A stretch of DNA of 64,000 nt, from assembly GCF_900088415.1 (NCBI RefSeq), contig NZ_FLLQ01000002.1, positions 248,001-312,000 on the forward strand, read 5' to 3'. This document shows positions 1 to 8,434 of the stretch, piece after piece. The notes below the pieces were generated by a model. It was not told where the DNA came from, did no database searches, and was given only the letters and a program-made list of their open reading frames with translations. Positions within the stretch are counted from its first letter, which is position 1. Every line of letters begins with the position of its first letter. The position numbers and the translations under genes are program-made. The DNA is from Vibrio mediterranei (GTDB lineage: Bacteria > Pseudomonadota > Gammaproteobacteria > Enterobacterales > Vibrionaceae).

Positions 1-881
1 ACCAACGCCTTAATTTCCAATACTACATCGCCAATTGCGGTGAAAAAATCTTCTTTGTTGAACGTTTTTTCAATACGCTGATTCTTAGATGGTAATTGGT
101 TGTTCTGAATCATCAAAGTAAGTAAGAACTCACTCTCGCCGCTCTTTTTAAGCCAGCCTTTAAGCTCAATACCCTGTTGCTTTAATGCCGCTTTACTCTC
201 CTTAGACAACTGGGAAAAGTGATAGCCGGTTAACGCTCGCGACGAGTTGAGGCCATAGAATAGATAATTGTAGACGCTTTCCGACAGTTGATAGTCTTGC
301 ATCGAATCTGAAGTAATATCATGGATATAAACCGGCACAGCACTTAGCGGATTGGTATTTTCTGCCACGATGTCTGTGTTCTCTTCAACAATATAAGTGA
401 CAATCCATGACGCCATTGCCAATATCGCTAAACACCCAGCAAGGGTAGCCCAAAGCTTGTTGTTACCGCCTTTGCGCCCACTCTTTTCCGAAAATTGTGG
501 CTCCTCAATATCATCGACTTCAACCGCGACGACTTGTGGTGCTTTTTCAATGTGAGCAATCACTTCAAGATCAAATAGGTACCCTTTCTTCGGGATAGTT
601 TTGATCGTACGGTAAGGCCGCGCTTTGTCTTTAAGCTGGCCTCTTAATGAGCTAATCACTTGGCGAACCAAATTGTCCGATACATGATTACGCTGCCAAA
701 CATTGTCTGCGATTTGTTGAGTAGTCAGGACTTGCCCTTGGTTTTCAACAAAATACTTCAACAAACGAGATTGCAATGGTTCTAAATGCAGTTCTGCACC
801 ATCGACTTCAAGCTTATTTTTGCTTGGATAAAAAACAATCGGAGATTCGAGCTGCAATACGTAGTATTTAATGGAGTCCAT
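1..881 (-). CDS. ToxR/CadC-like transmembrane transcriptional regulator (partial, C-terminus off the left edge)
   Basis: I translated this gene directly; it starts at the ATG complementary to 879-881 (MDSIKYYVLQLE) and stays open to base 1, giving 293 codons. Residues about 5-110 form an OmpR/ToxR-type winged helix (RYRTIKT-like stretch PYRTIKTIPKKGYLF near residue 90). An acidic linker follows, then one membrane segment at about 142-165 (LWATLAGCLAILAMASWIV), then a periplasmic part of at least 125 residues. This is the layout of ToxR, CadC and TcpP, where a cytoplasmic DNA-binding domain is coupled to a periplasmic sensor. I cannot say which signal it senses, and it is not ToxR itself by sequence. 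No clear Shine-Dalgarno is seen before the start; AGGGTA repeats lie there instead. Confidence 0.8.
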   Translation of the reverse strand, partial: MDSIKYYVLQLESPIVFYPSKNKLEVDGAELHLEPLQSRLLKYFVENQGQVLTTQQIADNVWQRNHVSDNLVRQVISSLRGQLKDKARPYRTIKTIPKKGYLFDLEVIAHIEKAPQVVAVEVDDIEEPQFSEKSGRKGGNNKLWATLAGCLAILAMASWIVTYIVEENTDIVAENTNPLSAVPVYIHDITSDSMQDYQLSESVYNYLFYGLNSSRALTGYHFSQLSKESKAALKQQGIELKGWLKKSGESEFLLTLMIQNNQLPSKNQRIEKTFNKEDFFTAIGDVVLEIKAL

Positions 882-891
882 AGTGGCTACA

Positions 892-918
892 AGGGTAAGA
901 AATAACCCTAAAAGGGTA
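892..918. promoter_or_regulatory. AGGGTA-type repeat cluster before the ToxR-like gene
   Basis: Three copies of an AGGGTA element occur at 892-897, 904-909 (inverted, TACCCT-like as AACCCT) and 913-918. The last two form the inverted repeat AATAACCCT-AAA-AGGGTATT (901-920). They sit 11-40 bases upstream of the start codon at 881, where an autoregulatory operator would lie. Binding is inferred only. Confidence 0.35.
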
Positions 919-1085
919 TTAATTTCGTTTCACAGAAGCAACTGAGATTTTGTATTGTTAAGTATGGACAATAACGCTGGCGAAATGGACCGATTAAGGA
1001 AAAGGCTGTTGTGGGGCGCTTTGTAAGTCAAGCCGCCATTTGAGAGCCTACAGGCCCTGAAACGGCGACGAGGAATCTCAAACGA

Positions 1086-1337
1086 TTACTTTTGAAGTTG
1101 CTCTTTTGCTGCTTCAACTTTTGCGAAATCAAGTCCTAACTCTTCAACTGCTTCTTTGATCAACGCAGGGTTTTGCATAACTTGACCCATTAGCGCTTGA
1201 AGCTGCTCTTGTGGCAAACCAAGCTGGCTGATTGTTGCCATTGCTGCAAGAGGGTTCTGTGTCAGCACTTCAAAAATTTCACTGATTTGCTCATCACTGA
1301 TGTTGTTCTCTTTTAGCATTGCAATTATTGGATTCAT
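1086..1337 (-). CDS. DUF2999 family protein
   Basis: An 83-residue soluble, helical, acidic protein starting MNPIIAMLKENN and ending in a lysine-rich EAAKEQLQK tail. It matches the DUF2999 family, small proteins found in Vibrio and related gammaproteobacteria, whose function is unknown. The body is a repeat-like pattern of short helices (LTQNPLAAMATISQLG, LMGQVMQNPALIKEAV). The ATG is preceded by GAAAGGTAGTGAA, which holds a good AAGG ribosome-binding site. It is monocistronic, between the divergent-facing LysR gene's 3' end and the ToxR-like gene. No membrane segment, cysteine or metal motif is seen. Confidence 0.75.
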   Translation of the reverse strand: MNPIIAMLKENNISDEQISEIFEVLTQNPLAAMATISQLGLPQEQLQALMGQVMQNPALIKEAVEELGLDFAKVEAAKEQLQK

Positions 1338-1416
1338 TTCACTACCTTTCTCAATATTAAATGAAATTGCCCGCAGTTTATCATTTGAGACCTTAACTGG
1401 GTACTACCCGATTCCA

Positions 1417-2301
1417 TCACTCCTGCCAGTTGGAGAAATGCGCAACCAAGTAGTCTATCGCTAAACGAGCCCGCATTGGCAAAAACCGTCGATTCTGGTA
1501 AACAATCCAGCTACTGGAGCCTTTGCCCCAATAGGGAGTTAAGACGGGAACCAATCGCCCGTTATGGAAAGCGTCACTAAAACTGCTTTTTGGCATATAG
1601 ACAATGCCTAACCCCTGTTCACAAGCTTTAACCACAGCACTGGAGTTATTGCTGCGCCAACGTCCCTCTACTCGAATACTCCCCATCGGTTTGCCATTAT
1701 CTTCAAATACCCAATGGTCATTATTCGCGATGATACAGCTATGGTGTCGAAGTTGATCAGGATGAGTTGGTACTCCGTATCGTTCTAGATATTCAGGACT
1801 GGCCGCGGCTGCCATTGGCCTGTCCACCAGCTTCCGTGCAACTAATCCCGAATCACTTAATCGGCCGTACCGAATCGCAAAATCGATACCATCTTCGATG
1901 AAATTGACCATTCGAGTATCAAAATCCATCTCAACCGTCAGTTCCGGGTACCCTTTCGCAAATTCCATCAATGCAGGAGCAACGTAGTTTTCGGCAAACG
2001 CACCAGCGGCACTCACCCTTAAAGTACCATTTAGCTGTATTTGCTCGGAACTAAGCTGCTCGTTAGCTTGTTGAAGTCCAATAACTAAGTCTTTGCACTG
2101 CTGATAATACACCTGCCCCGCCTGTGTGAGATTCACCATTCGAGTGGAGCGGGCAAGCAAAGCGACGCCCAAGCGTTCTTCTAAACGCGATACCTGTCGA
2201 CTCACATGACTTGTGCTGCAACCAAGTTGCTTAGCTGCCGCAGAAAAACCGTGGCTTTCTGCTACCGCTACAAACTCGTTGATTCCTTCAAAGCTATCCA
2301 C
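1417..2301 (-). CDS. LysR-family transcriptional regulator
   Basis: A 294-residue protein of normal LysR length. The N-terminal winged helix-turn-helix (residues 1-62) is clear: GFSAAAKQLGCSTSHVSRQV followed by RLEERLGVALLARSTR. The remainder is a periplasmic-binding-protein-like co-inducer domain. The start is a GTG placed just after AGGTGAG. The gene is divergent from a DJ-1/PfpI protein with 119 bases between them, the usual layout in which a LysR protein controls its neighbour and itself. The sequence resembles the CrgA/AaeR-like branch (NLTQAGQVYYQ), many of whose members respond to electrophiles or aromatic compounds; that is inference. The inducer is unknown. Confidence 0.9.
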   Translation of the reverse strand: MDSFEGINEFVAVAESHGFSAAAKQLGCSTSHVSRQVSRLEERLGVALLARSTRMVNLTQAGQVYYQQCKDLVIGLQQANEQLSSEQIQLNGTLRVSAAGAFAENYVAPALMEFAKGYPELTVEMDFDTRMVNFIEDGIDFAIRYGRLSDSGLVARKLVDRPMAAAASPEYLERYGVPTHPDQLRHHSCIIANNDHWVFEDNGKPMGSIRVEGRWRSNNSSAVVKACEQGLGIVYMPKSSFSDAFHNGRLVPVLTPYWGKGSSSWIVYQNRRFLPMRARLAIDYLVAHFSNWQE

Positions 2302-2310
2302 ATCTCACCT

Positions 2311-2348
2311 TTGTCATATAGCAATAATATTTTGTCATTTAGCTATAT
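2311..2348. promoter_or_regulatory. Probable LysR operator between the divergent genes
   Basis: TTGTCATATAGC (2311-2322) is repeated as TTGTCATTTAGC (2332-2343) with a 21-base period, two helical turns. ATATAGC (2316-2322) and GCTATAT (2342-2348) also form an inverted repeat. Such paired sites in the space between a LysR gene and its divergent target are typical operators. Binding itself is inferred. Confidence 0.5.
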
Positions 2349-2420
2349 TATCACCAAATCAGTTAGCAATTAGTATAACTAAGGTAATTACAACAACGAA
2401 TCAGCCAGAAGGACATAACG

Positions 2421-3092
2421 ATGAAAAAGGTACTTATTCCCGTCACTAACCATGCAACATTAGGTGAGACAGACCAAGCAAACGGAACTTACGCTCCAGA
2501 ACTCACTCACGCTTTACGTGAACTCCAGTCGGCAGGTTATGACTATGACATCGCATCCATTAAAGGTGGCAAAGCGCCACTTTACGGTACTGACATCGAG
2601 GGTGACAGTGTCAATACAGAAATCCTAACGGACGAGGCGTTTCAGAATCGTATTAACAACACCATTCCTGTCTCGCAAATCAATATCAATGATTACGATG
2701 CTATTTTTTACCCGGGAGGGTTTGGATTGCTATCTGATCTATCAAGTAACGAGGATTTCGCTGCGCTTGCAGCTACTCATTATGAGCAAGGTGGTGTAAT
2801 TGCAGCAGTGTGTCACGGCCCCGGAGCTCTTCTACCTATTACTCTGAGCAATGGCGACAAATTACTGGCATCGAAGTCAGTCACTGGATTTACACGAGAA
2901 GAAGAAATCGACTTCGGCACTATCGGCGATATTCCTTTCTTACTTGAGGAATCACTGGCACGCACCGCTGCTCAGTACAGCAAAGTACAACCTTGGCAAG
3001 AGTTTGTAATTGTTGACGAACGTGTAATCACAGGCCAAAACCCAACCAGCGCACACGCTGTCGGAAAAGCGATCGTAGCGGCTTTATCTTAA
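2421..3092 (+). CDS. DJ-1/PfpI family (class I glutamine amidotransferase-like) protein
   Basis: A 223-residue protein of the DJ-1/PfpI superfamily, closest in layout to Hsp31/HchA-like glyoxalase III or stress chaperones. The nucleophile elbow is AAVCHGPGALL with Cys131 followed by His132, and Glu26 (YAPELTH) is the usual third residue near the cysteine. The start ATG follows AGAAGGACATAACG, a strong ribosome-binding site. The gene stands alone, divergent from the LysR regulator, so it is probably induced by that regulator. Family members remove methylglyoxal or repair glycated proteins; which of these applies cannot be told from sequence. No signal peptide is seen, so it acts in the cytoplasm. 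Confidence 0.85.
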   Translation: MKKVLIPVTNHATLGETDQANGTYAPELTHALRELQSAGYDYDIASIKGGKAPLYGTDIEGDSVNTEILTDEAFQNRINNTIPVSQININDYDAIFYPGGFGLLSDLSSNEDFAALAATHYEQGGVIAAVCHGPGALLPITLSNGDKLLASKSVTGFTREEEIDFGTIGDIPFLLEESLARTAAQYSKVQPWQEFVIVDERVITGQNPTSAHAVGKAIVAALS

Positions 3093-3162
3093 CTTTTGTC
3101 ACAGCTGTAACCGTTCGTGTCGTGTTAACGTAACGCAACGTTCTCACGACACGTATTGTTGT

Positions 3163-4104
3163 CTATTGCCATTTATAGACTTGGGTCTCTGGATAAAAAG
3201 CGTACCACGCGAACCAAAATAGTAAGGTTGATGGTTGGGTTTCACCCTTCTCATCAGTTATCCAAGCTGACTGGTTGCTGCTATCCCAGTGAACATAATA
3301 GCGATCCCCGCCCAATTCAAAGCTTTGCTGCTGAGTTGTTAACTGGGATATCTCACTAAATGGAAACGCGATAGTTGACTGCTCCACTTTAAACCCTAAT
3401 ACCATCTCTTTCGGGTGATACTCATTGGGTGCTTGATTTGCTACAGGAAAGTAGATGGCAGCGTTTTTTCCATAACCCGCATAAGGATCTCTCTGGTAAT
3501 CGCGTTGATAACCTGTGTTGGTGGAGAGAACTAGCGAGTCAGGGTAACGAGCTAGCCAATTCGACCAACGACTAAGTGTAAGCGGCACTTGCTTGAGTTT
3601 ACGGCCAACTAATGGTCCAGCTATAGCCTCACCATGAATTTGCGACCATAGCGATTCGGTTTTTCGGTCGTACATAAGTACGTCTGAGTTATACAACAAA
3701 CCTGAAACCCCAAAGTCCAAAGCTTCACGCTCCCCTGTTGGCTGGCTCAGAAATGCCATTCCACTGCCACATAATGGACAATAACTGATTACGTAACGTG
3801 TTCCGCTGAATTGGTCATTAACGATTTCATGCCAGTTGAGAATTCGAATCGGATACGCCTTAACCACATCACCAACCTGCAACCCCAATACGATATCCTG
3901 TGCACGCATGAATTTTGCATCGTTGCCTTTAATAAACTCAGGCTGATTGAGCGCTGGAATACCATCTTTAGGTGGCCCACCTTTTTGAATAAAATGTGAA
4001 GGCACAGAAGCATTGTCGATGTTGAATCCATTGAGCACCTTAGCCGATAGTGATATCGGAAACGACAATAATATGAAGGCCAAAAGAGTTAATCGCAGCT
4101 GCAT
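3163..4104 (-). CDS. DUF3179 domain-containing secreted protein
   Basis: A 313-residue protein with an N-terminal signal peptide (LTLLAFILLSFPISLSA, cleavage after SLSA likely). The rest matches DUF3179: conserved stretches include AYPIRILNWHEIVND, VISYCPLCGSGMAF with a CPLC pair, and ESLWSQIHGEAIAGP. The function of the family is not established. A TTG five codons upstream could start translation, but I chose the ATG at 4104 because GGAGGAGAAGC lies just before it and the signal peptide then begins MQLRL. It converges on the DJ-1 gene and is divergent from the sucrose operon. The CPLC cysteines suggest metal or disulfide chemistry, which is only a guess. Confidence 0.85.
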   Translation of the reverse strand: MQLRLTLLAFILLSFPISLSAKVLNGFNIDNASVPSHFIQKGGPPKDGIPALNQPEFIKGNDAKFMRAQDIVLGLQVGDVVKAYPIRILNWHEIVNDQFSGTRYVISYCPLCGSGMAFLSQPTGEREALDFGVSGLLYNSDVLMYDRKTESLWSQIHGEAIAGPLVGRKLKQVPLTLSRWSNWLARYPDSLVLSTNTGYQRDYQRDPYAGYGKNAAIYFPVANQAPNEYHPKEMVLGFKVEQSTIAFPFSEISQLTTQQQSFELGGDRYYVHWDSSNQSAWITDEKGETQPSTLLFWFAWYAFYPETQVYKWQ

Positions 4105-4310
4105 TAGCTTCTCCTCCAATCAAGAAGACTGGTCATATAGACCCGCCAACAACAGCAATGCTTTCAATTGCCCTCTAGAACAAAAGCAACAAAATGCATT
4201 AATACGCATAGCACTCTAGCGCTTATTCGACATAACAAACGCCGCGTTGAGCTGCTCAACAATTGTGACAAACTTCAAAACCATAAATAAAAACTATACT
4301 TAATCCGAAT

Positions 4311-4392
4311 GATCAAGTTGATCGAATGATGCAAATGTGAAAACCTTGCCACATTGAAACATGAAAACCTTTTCATGTTGTGTGAAAACCTT
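4311..4392 (+). promoter_or_regulatory. Sucrose operon control region: ScrR-type operator and repeats
   Basis: A 22-base near-perfect palindrome covers 4358-4379: half-site AACATGAAAA, two central C bases, half-site TTTTCATGTT. TGAAAACCTT occurs three times as direct repeats (4338-4347, 4362-4371, 4383-4392), 24 and 21 bases apart. A smaller palindrome GATCAAGTTGATC is at 4311-4323. All lie 28-110 bases before scrA, and a LacI-family repressor gene closes the operon, so this is the likely ScrR operator. A possible -10 TATACT is at 4295-4300. Confidence 0.65.
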
Positions 4393-4419
4393 TTCTTAAA
4401 ACGTATCAGGATAGAACAA

Positions 4420-5793
4420 ATGAATAAGAAAATCGCGGTCCGCTTGCTTGCGGCTCTCGGCGGAAAAGATAATATTCGTGCCCTAGAACATTGCGCGACA
4501 AGGCTTCGCGTTGTTGTCAAAGATGACGCGCTTATCGATGTCGATCAAATCAAATCAACGGATAATGTCGCTGGTTACTTCCTCCAGTCAGGCCAACACC
4601 AAATCATCCTTGGCACGGGCTTAGTCAACAAAGTCTTCGCCCTTATCCAGCAAGAGTTAGATGGCGAACTAGAGAGCGCGAAAGGTGCTGCGTATGAAAA
4701 CATGAGCCCATTCCAAAAGGCCCTGCGTTCTTTAGCAGACGTATTCATTCCTTTAATTCCAGTGCTGGTTGCGACCGGTCTGTTCATGGGGTTACGCGGA
4801 TTCGCCCAACAGCTAGGCTTTGAGTTCTCTCCTGAGCTACTCACTATGACGCAAGTTGTAACTGATACGGTATTCATCTTCCTACCAGCGCTTGTCGTGT
4901 GGTCTGCATTTAAACGCTTTGGTGGTACGCCTGTTATCGGTATGGTGCTGGGTCTAATGCTTATCGCACCGATGCTGCCAAACGCATGGGACGTGGCAAG
5001 CGGTAACGCAGAAATGCTGAGCATTGGTATGTTTAAGATCCAAGGATTCCAAGGCACCATTATTCCAGCTCTAATTGTAGGTATTTTGGGCGCTAACCTA
5101 GAACGCTGGATTAACTCATGGATGCCATCGGTGGTTTCGCTAATCTTTACTCCATTCTTGACGATCACTATTGGCATGCTAGCAGGTCTATTCATTATTG
5201 GTCCGGTATTCAACATTGTTGAACATGGTGTAATGGTTTCTACAGAATCTATTATTAACTTACCAATGGGCATCGGCGGTGCAATCTTTGGCGGTCTACA
5301 ACAGGTTCTAACTGTAACGGGTCTTCACCACAGCTTAATGGTTGTAGAGCTTAACTTCCTATCTACTATCAAGATCAACCCATTAAATGCACTGATTACT
5401 GCATCAATGGCAGGTCAAGCCGGTGCAGCGATTGCCTACACCATGTCAATGAAAGATAAGAAACAAAAAGCGCTTAACTACTCTTCGATCGTACCGTGTT
5501 TCTTTGGTATCACTGAGCCACTACTGTTTGGTGTGACGCTAACCAATAGCCGTGTATTTGCTTCAGGTATCATCGGCGGTGCTATTGCAGGTGCATTCGC
5601 AACCATCATGCACATCGCACCATCTGTTATGGGTGTCACTTTCATTCCAGCTATTCCTGCTTATTTAGGTAATGGTCTTGGTATGTACCTAGTGATGATT
5701 GTTATTGGTATGGGTAGCGCAGCAATGCTAACTAAACTACTAGTGAAACCAGCAAGCAATGAAGCAAAAATGACAGTTGCTTTAGATAAGTAA
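4420..5793 (+). CDS. scrA: PTS sucrose-specific EIIBC component
   Basis: This 457-residue membrane permease imports sucrose and phosphorylates it to sucrose-6-phosphate. Residues 1-85 are the EIIB domain with the phosphorylated cysteine in LEHCATRLR (Cys25). Residues about 100-450 are the EIIC domain with around ten membrane segments and the family signature GITEPLLFG. There is no EIIA domain, so a separate glucose-type EIIA (Crr) must supply phosphate, as is known for ScrA. The ATG at 4420 follows CAGGATAGAACAA. A TTG-initiated extension upstream would start inside the operator palindrome, so I rejected it. Neighbours scrB and scrR confirm the substrate. A fructokinase gene (scrK), common in such operons, is not present here. 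Confidence 0.93.
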   Translation: MNKKIAVRLLAALGGKDNIRALEHCATRLRVVVKDDALIDVDQIKSTDNVAGYFLQSGQHQIILGTGLVNKVFALIQQELDGELESAKGAAYENMSPFQKALRSLADVFIPLIPVLVATGLFMGLRGFAQQLGFEFSPELLTMTQVVTDTVFIFLPALVVWSAFKRFGGTPVIGMVLGLMLIAPMLPNAWDVASGNAEMLSIGMFKIQGFQGTIIPALIVGILGANLERWINSWMPSVVSLIFTPFLTITIGMLAGLFIIGPVFNIVEHGVMVSTESIINLPMGIGGAIFGGLQQVLTVTGLHHSLMVVELNFLSTIKINPLNALITASMAGQAGAAIAYTMSMKDKKQKALNYSSIVPCFFGITEPLLFGVTLTNSRVFASGIIGGAIAGAFATIMHIAPSVMGVTFIPAIPAYLGNGLGMYLVMIVIGMGSAAMLTKLLVKPASNEAKMTVALDK

Positions 5794-5803
5794 ACTTCCC
5801 CTC

Positions 5804-5832
5804 GTGGCGGTGTACCTTAGGGTCACCGCCAT
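5804..5832 (+). other. Intercistronic hairpin scrA-scrB
   Basis: GGCGGTG (5806-5812) pairs with CACCGCC (5824-5830), and ACC/GGT pairing inside extends the stem. It stands 13 bases after the scrA stop in a 107-base gap. No long T run follows, so it is more likely an mRNA-stabilising or partly terminating element than a full terminator. Confidence 0.55.
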
Positions 5833-5900
5833 CGTTCGTTTTACAACATTGGATAATTCAATGTTAGCAACAAGTCCAACTACAGAGTGTATTAATAGCA

Positions 5901-7343
5901 ATGACTTCAACAGAACTGTGTTCACAAAGCGAAACTTCAGTGTCGCACCAACCAAACACTGACCACTTGCGCCCACGGTTTCACCTAACTGCACCGTACG
6001 GACTGATTAATGACCCAAACGGCTTTATTGAATACGATGGACAGTATCATCTGTTTTTCCAATGGAACCCACACGCTTGTGAGCACGGGGCGAAATATTG
6101 GGGACACAGCACCAGTCAGGATCTAGTAAACTGGGCACTGCAAGGTCAAGCGTTAGTCCCAGACGAAAGCTACGATCGCCACGGCTGCTACTCAGGCAGC
6201 GCGTTCGTATTAGATGAGCAACTTCATCTTTTCTATACCGGAAATGTAAAAACTGACGACGGCGTTCGTCTTACTACTCAATGTCTCGCCAAATCTATTG
6301 ATAGCCGCAACATTCATTTCGAGAAAATAGGCCCGGTTATCCCAAAACAACCTGAGGGATATACGGCACACTTTCGCGACCCTAAGATTTGGCAACACGA
6401 TGGTACTTGGTATTGCGTGCTTGGCGCTCAGACAAATGATGAACTTGGTCAGGTGCTTCTTTTCAGCTCAAAAGATGCTTCTAACTGGACGTTTCTCGGC
6501 CCAATTGCAGGCAACCAGATCAATGGACTTCGCGACTTTGGTTATATGTTCGAATGCCCAGATCTGTTCCATCTAGATAACACTGATGTTTTGATAGGTT
6601 GCCCACAAGGAATTAAGCCCAACGGGTTAAGCTTCCAAAATCGCCACAATAATGGCTATTTTGTAGGTAAGATGGATTACCTAAATACGTGCTATACACA
6701 CGGCAACTTTGAGCCACTCGATCATGGTTTTGAGTTTTATGCTCCGCAAACTACCGAGTCGACTGATGGACGCCGCCTGATGAGTGCTTGGGTTGGTATT
6801 CCTGAGGAAGATGAACAACCTAGCGTCACCAATGACTGGATTCACGCTTTATCCTTGGTGCGAGAGCTTTCCGTCGTTGATGGGAAGGTGCATCAAAAAC
6901 CCGCTCGCGAGCATGAATCTTTGCGCGGTGCGATGTCTTCGTTTGAAGAGGTACAACTTACCAATCAGAATCACTTATCTCTGGACAGCAACCACTGTTT
7001 TGAATTGAATCTGGATATCGAGCATATTACAGATGATGTCACGATCAAGTTAGCTGATGAAGGTGACCGTTGGCTGGCATTAAACTATCAAGCAGAGACT
7101 GGCGTAGTCACTTTAGATCGTTCAAACTCCGACTATTTACCGGGGAAACGACAGTGCAAAGTAAACAGTGAGCAATCCCTCAATCTGCAGATTTTCTTTG
7201 ATCAGTCTATTGTTGAAGTCTTCATCAACCATGGTGAAGCCGTGTTTACATCTCGCGTGTTCCCGCAAGCCGAACAGTCAAAAATCACACTTGAAACTGG
7301 AAAGTCATGTATAATCAAGCGCTTTATTAAATACGATTACTGA
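5901..7343 (+). CDS. scrB: Sucrose-6-phosphate hydrolase (GH32)
   Basis: A 480-residue cytoplasmic invertase that splits sucrose-6-phosphate, the ScrA product, into glucose-6-phosphate and fructose. All three GH32 signatures are present: GLINDPNG with nucleophile Asp38, FRDPKIW with transition-state Asp160, and MFECPDLF with acid/base Glu218. The N-terminal five-bladed propeller (about 25-330) is followed by the C-terminal beta-sandwich with FFDQSIVEVFINHGE near residue 430. The length fits the family. It is the second gene of the operon, 107 bases after scrA, and 18 bases before scrR. The Shine-Dalgarno before the ATG is weak. Confidence 0.93.
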   Translation: MTSTELCSQSETSVSHQPNTDHLRPRFHLTAPYGLINDPNGFIEYDGQYHLFFQWNPHACEHGAKYWGHSTSQDLVNWALQGQALVPDESYDRHGCYSGSAFVLDEQLHLFYTGNVKTDDGVRLTTQCLAKSIDSRNIHFEKIGPVIPKQPEGYTAHFRDPKIWQHDGTWYCVLGAQTNDELGQVLLFSSKDASNWTFLGPIAGNQINGLRDFGYMFECPDLFHLDNTDVLIGCPQGIKPNGLSFQNRHNNGYFVGKMDYLNTCYTHGNFEPLDHGFEFYAPQTTESTDGRRLMSAWVGIPEEDEQPSVTNDWIHALSLVRELSVVDGKVHQKPAREHESLRGAMSSFEEVQLTNQNHLSLDSNHCFELNLDIEHITDDVTIKLADEGDRWLALNYQAETGVVTLDRSNSDYLPGKRQCKVNSEQSLNLQIFFDQSIVEVFINHGEAVFTSRVFPQAEQSKITLETGKSCIIKRFIKYDY

Positions 7344-7361
7344 CCAAAGGATTAACGGGAA

Positions 7362-8375
7362 ATGGCGACAATTAAAGAAATAGCCAAGTTAGCAGAAACT
7401 TCAATTTCAAGTGTTTCCCGTGTCTTAAACAGTTCTGGTTATGTCAGTGAGCCCGTTCGAAAGCGCATTCAAAAAGTGCTTGATGAAACGGGCTATCGCC
7501 CCAACGCCTTGGCCAAAGCTCTGCATTCAAAACGCAGTCAGACTATCGGGGTTATTCTTCCAAAAATAAACGCCACTTCCTCTGGTGACAACATCGCTGG
7601 CATTGATCAATACTTTGCCAATAACGGCTACAGTATCATCTTAGGTAACACCAATCACAGCATAAAAAGCGAGCTAGAATTTCTCGATTTATTTGCAGAA
7701 AAGCAAGTCGATGGCATCATCCTAATCGCGACTACGATTACGAGTGAACACAAAGAAAAAATCAGAAAGGTAGGCAAACCCGTTGTAGTTATGGGGCAAT
7801 CCACCACCGATGGAACACCTTGTGTGTTGTTCGACGAAGTGACAGCAGTGGAAGAGATCATTGACTACCTTGTAGCGTCGCAACATCGCAATATCGCGCT
7901 TATCGGTGTATCTGAAAGTGACGTATCTGTGGGCGTGAAACGAAAGCAAGGCTACTTAAACAGTTTAGAAAAGCATGGATTACCCATTTCTGCCGATATG
8001 ATGGTCAATGGTGAGTTCTCAGTAGAAAGTGGCTATACCGCCTGTCAGGAACTTTATGAAGAGCGAATGCAGCGCCCAGACGCTATTTTCGCTGCCAACG
8101 ACAAAATGGCCATTGGTGCGATTACCTACTTACTTGAACATGGCTTTAAGGTCCCAGAGGATGTCAGCGTGTGTGGCGTTGGTGGTGGTAATATGTCTCG
8201 TTATTACAACCCTAAGATTACCTCGCTGGTTTATGACTTTGAGGAGTCAGGTAAAACCAGTGCACATTTACTGCATATGCTGATTGAAAAGCCCGATCTG
8301 GATTTGACCAATCACGTAAGCTTTATTCCCTACCATCTCGAAGTAAGAGAAAGTACTGCGCCTAAACTGAGTTAA
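7362..8375 (+). CDS. scrR: LacI-family sucrose operon repressor
   Basis: A 337-residue LacI/GalR-type regulator. Residues 1-55 form the helix-turn-helix and hinge: ATIKEIAKLAETSISSVSRV, then NALAKALHSKRSQTIGVI leading into the periplasmic-binding-protein-like effector domain (60-335). It is co-transcribed with scrAB (18-base gap, AAAGGATTAACGGG before the ATG). The palindrome at 4358-4379 has the size and symmetry of a LacI-type operator, so autoregulated repression relieved by a sucrose-derived sugar (fructose or its phosphate, as known for ScrR) is likely. The effector is inferred from the family. Confidence 0.9.
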   Translation: MATIKEIAKLAETSISSVSRVLNSSGYVSEPVRKRIQKVLDETGYRPNALAKALHSKRSQTIGVILPKINATSSGDNIAGIDQYFANNGYSIILGNTNHSIKSELEFLDLFAEKQVDGIILIATTITSEHKEKIRKVGKPVVVMGQSTTDGTPCVLFDEVTAVEEIIDYLVASQHRNIALIGVSESDVSVGVKRKQGYLNSLEKHGLPISADMMVNGEFSVESGYTACQELYEERMQRPDAIFAANDKMAIGAITYLLEHGFKVPEDVSVCGVGGGNMSRYYNPKITSLVYDFEESGKTSAHLLHMLIEKPDLDLTNHVSFIPYHLEVRESTAPKLS

Positions 8376-8434
8376 AGCGCAGCCATATTTGATTAGTCAT
8401 TTAGCAAGTGATCATTTGATAAGCATATTAAATG

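Noticed and set aside
4354..4419. TTG-initiated 22-codon extension of scrA
   Set aside because: It would begin at the operator palindrome and add residues not found in EIIB domains; the ATG at 4420 has a ribosome-binding site.
4575..5273. 232-codon minus-strand frame inside scrA
   Set aside because: Shadow of scrA; low-complexity content and no ribosome-binding site.
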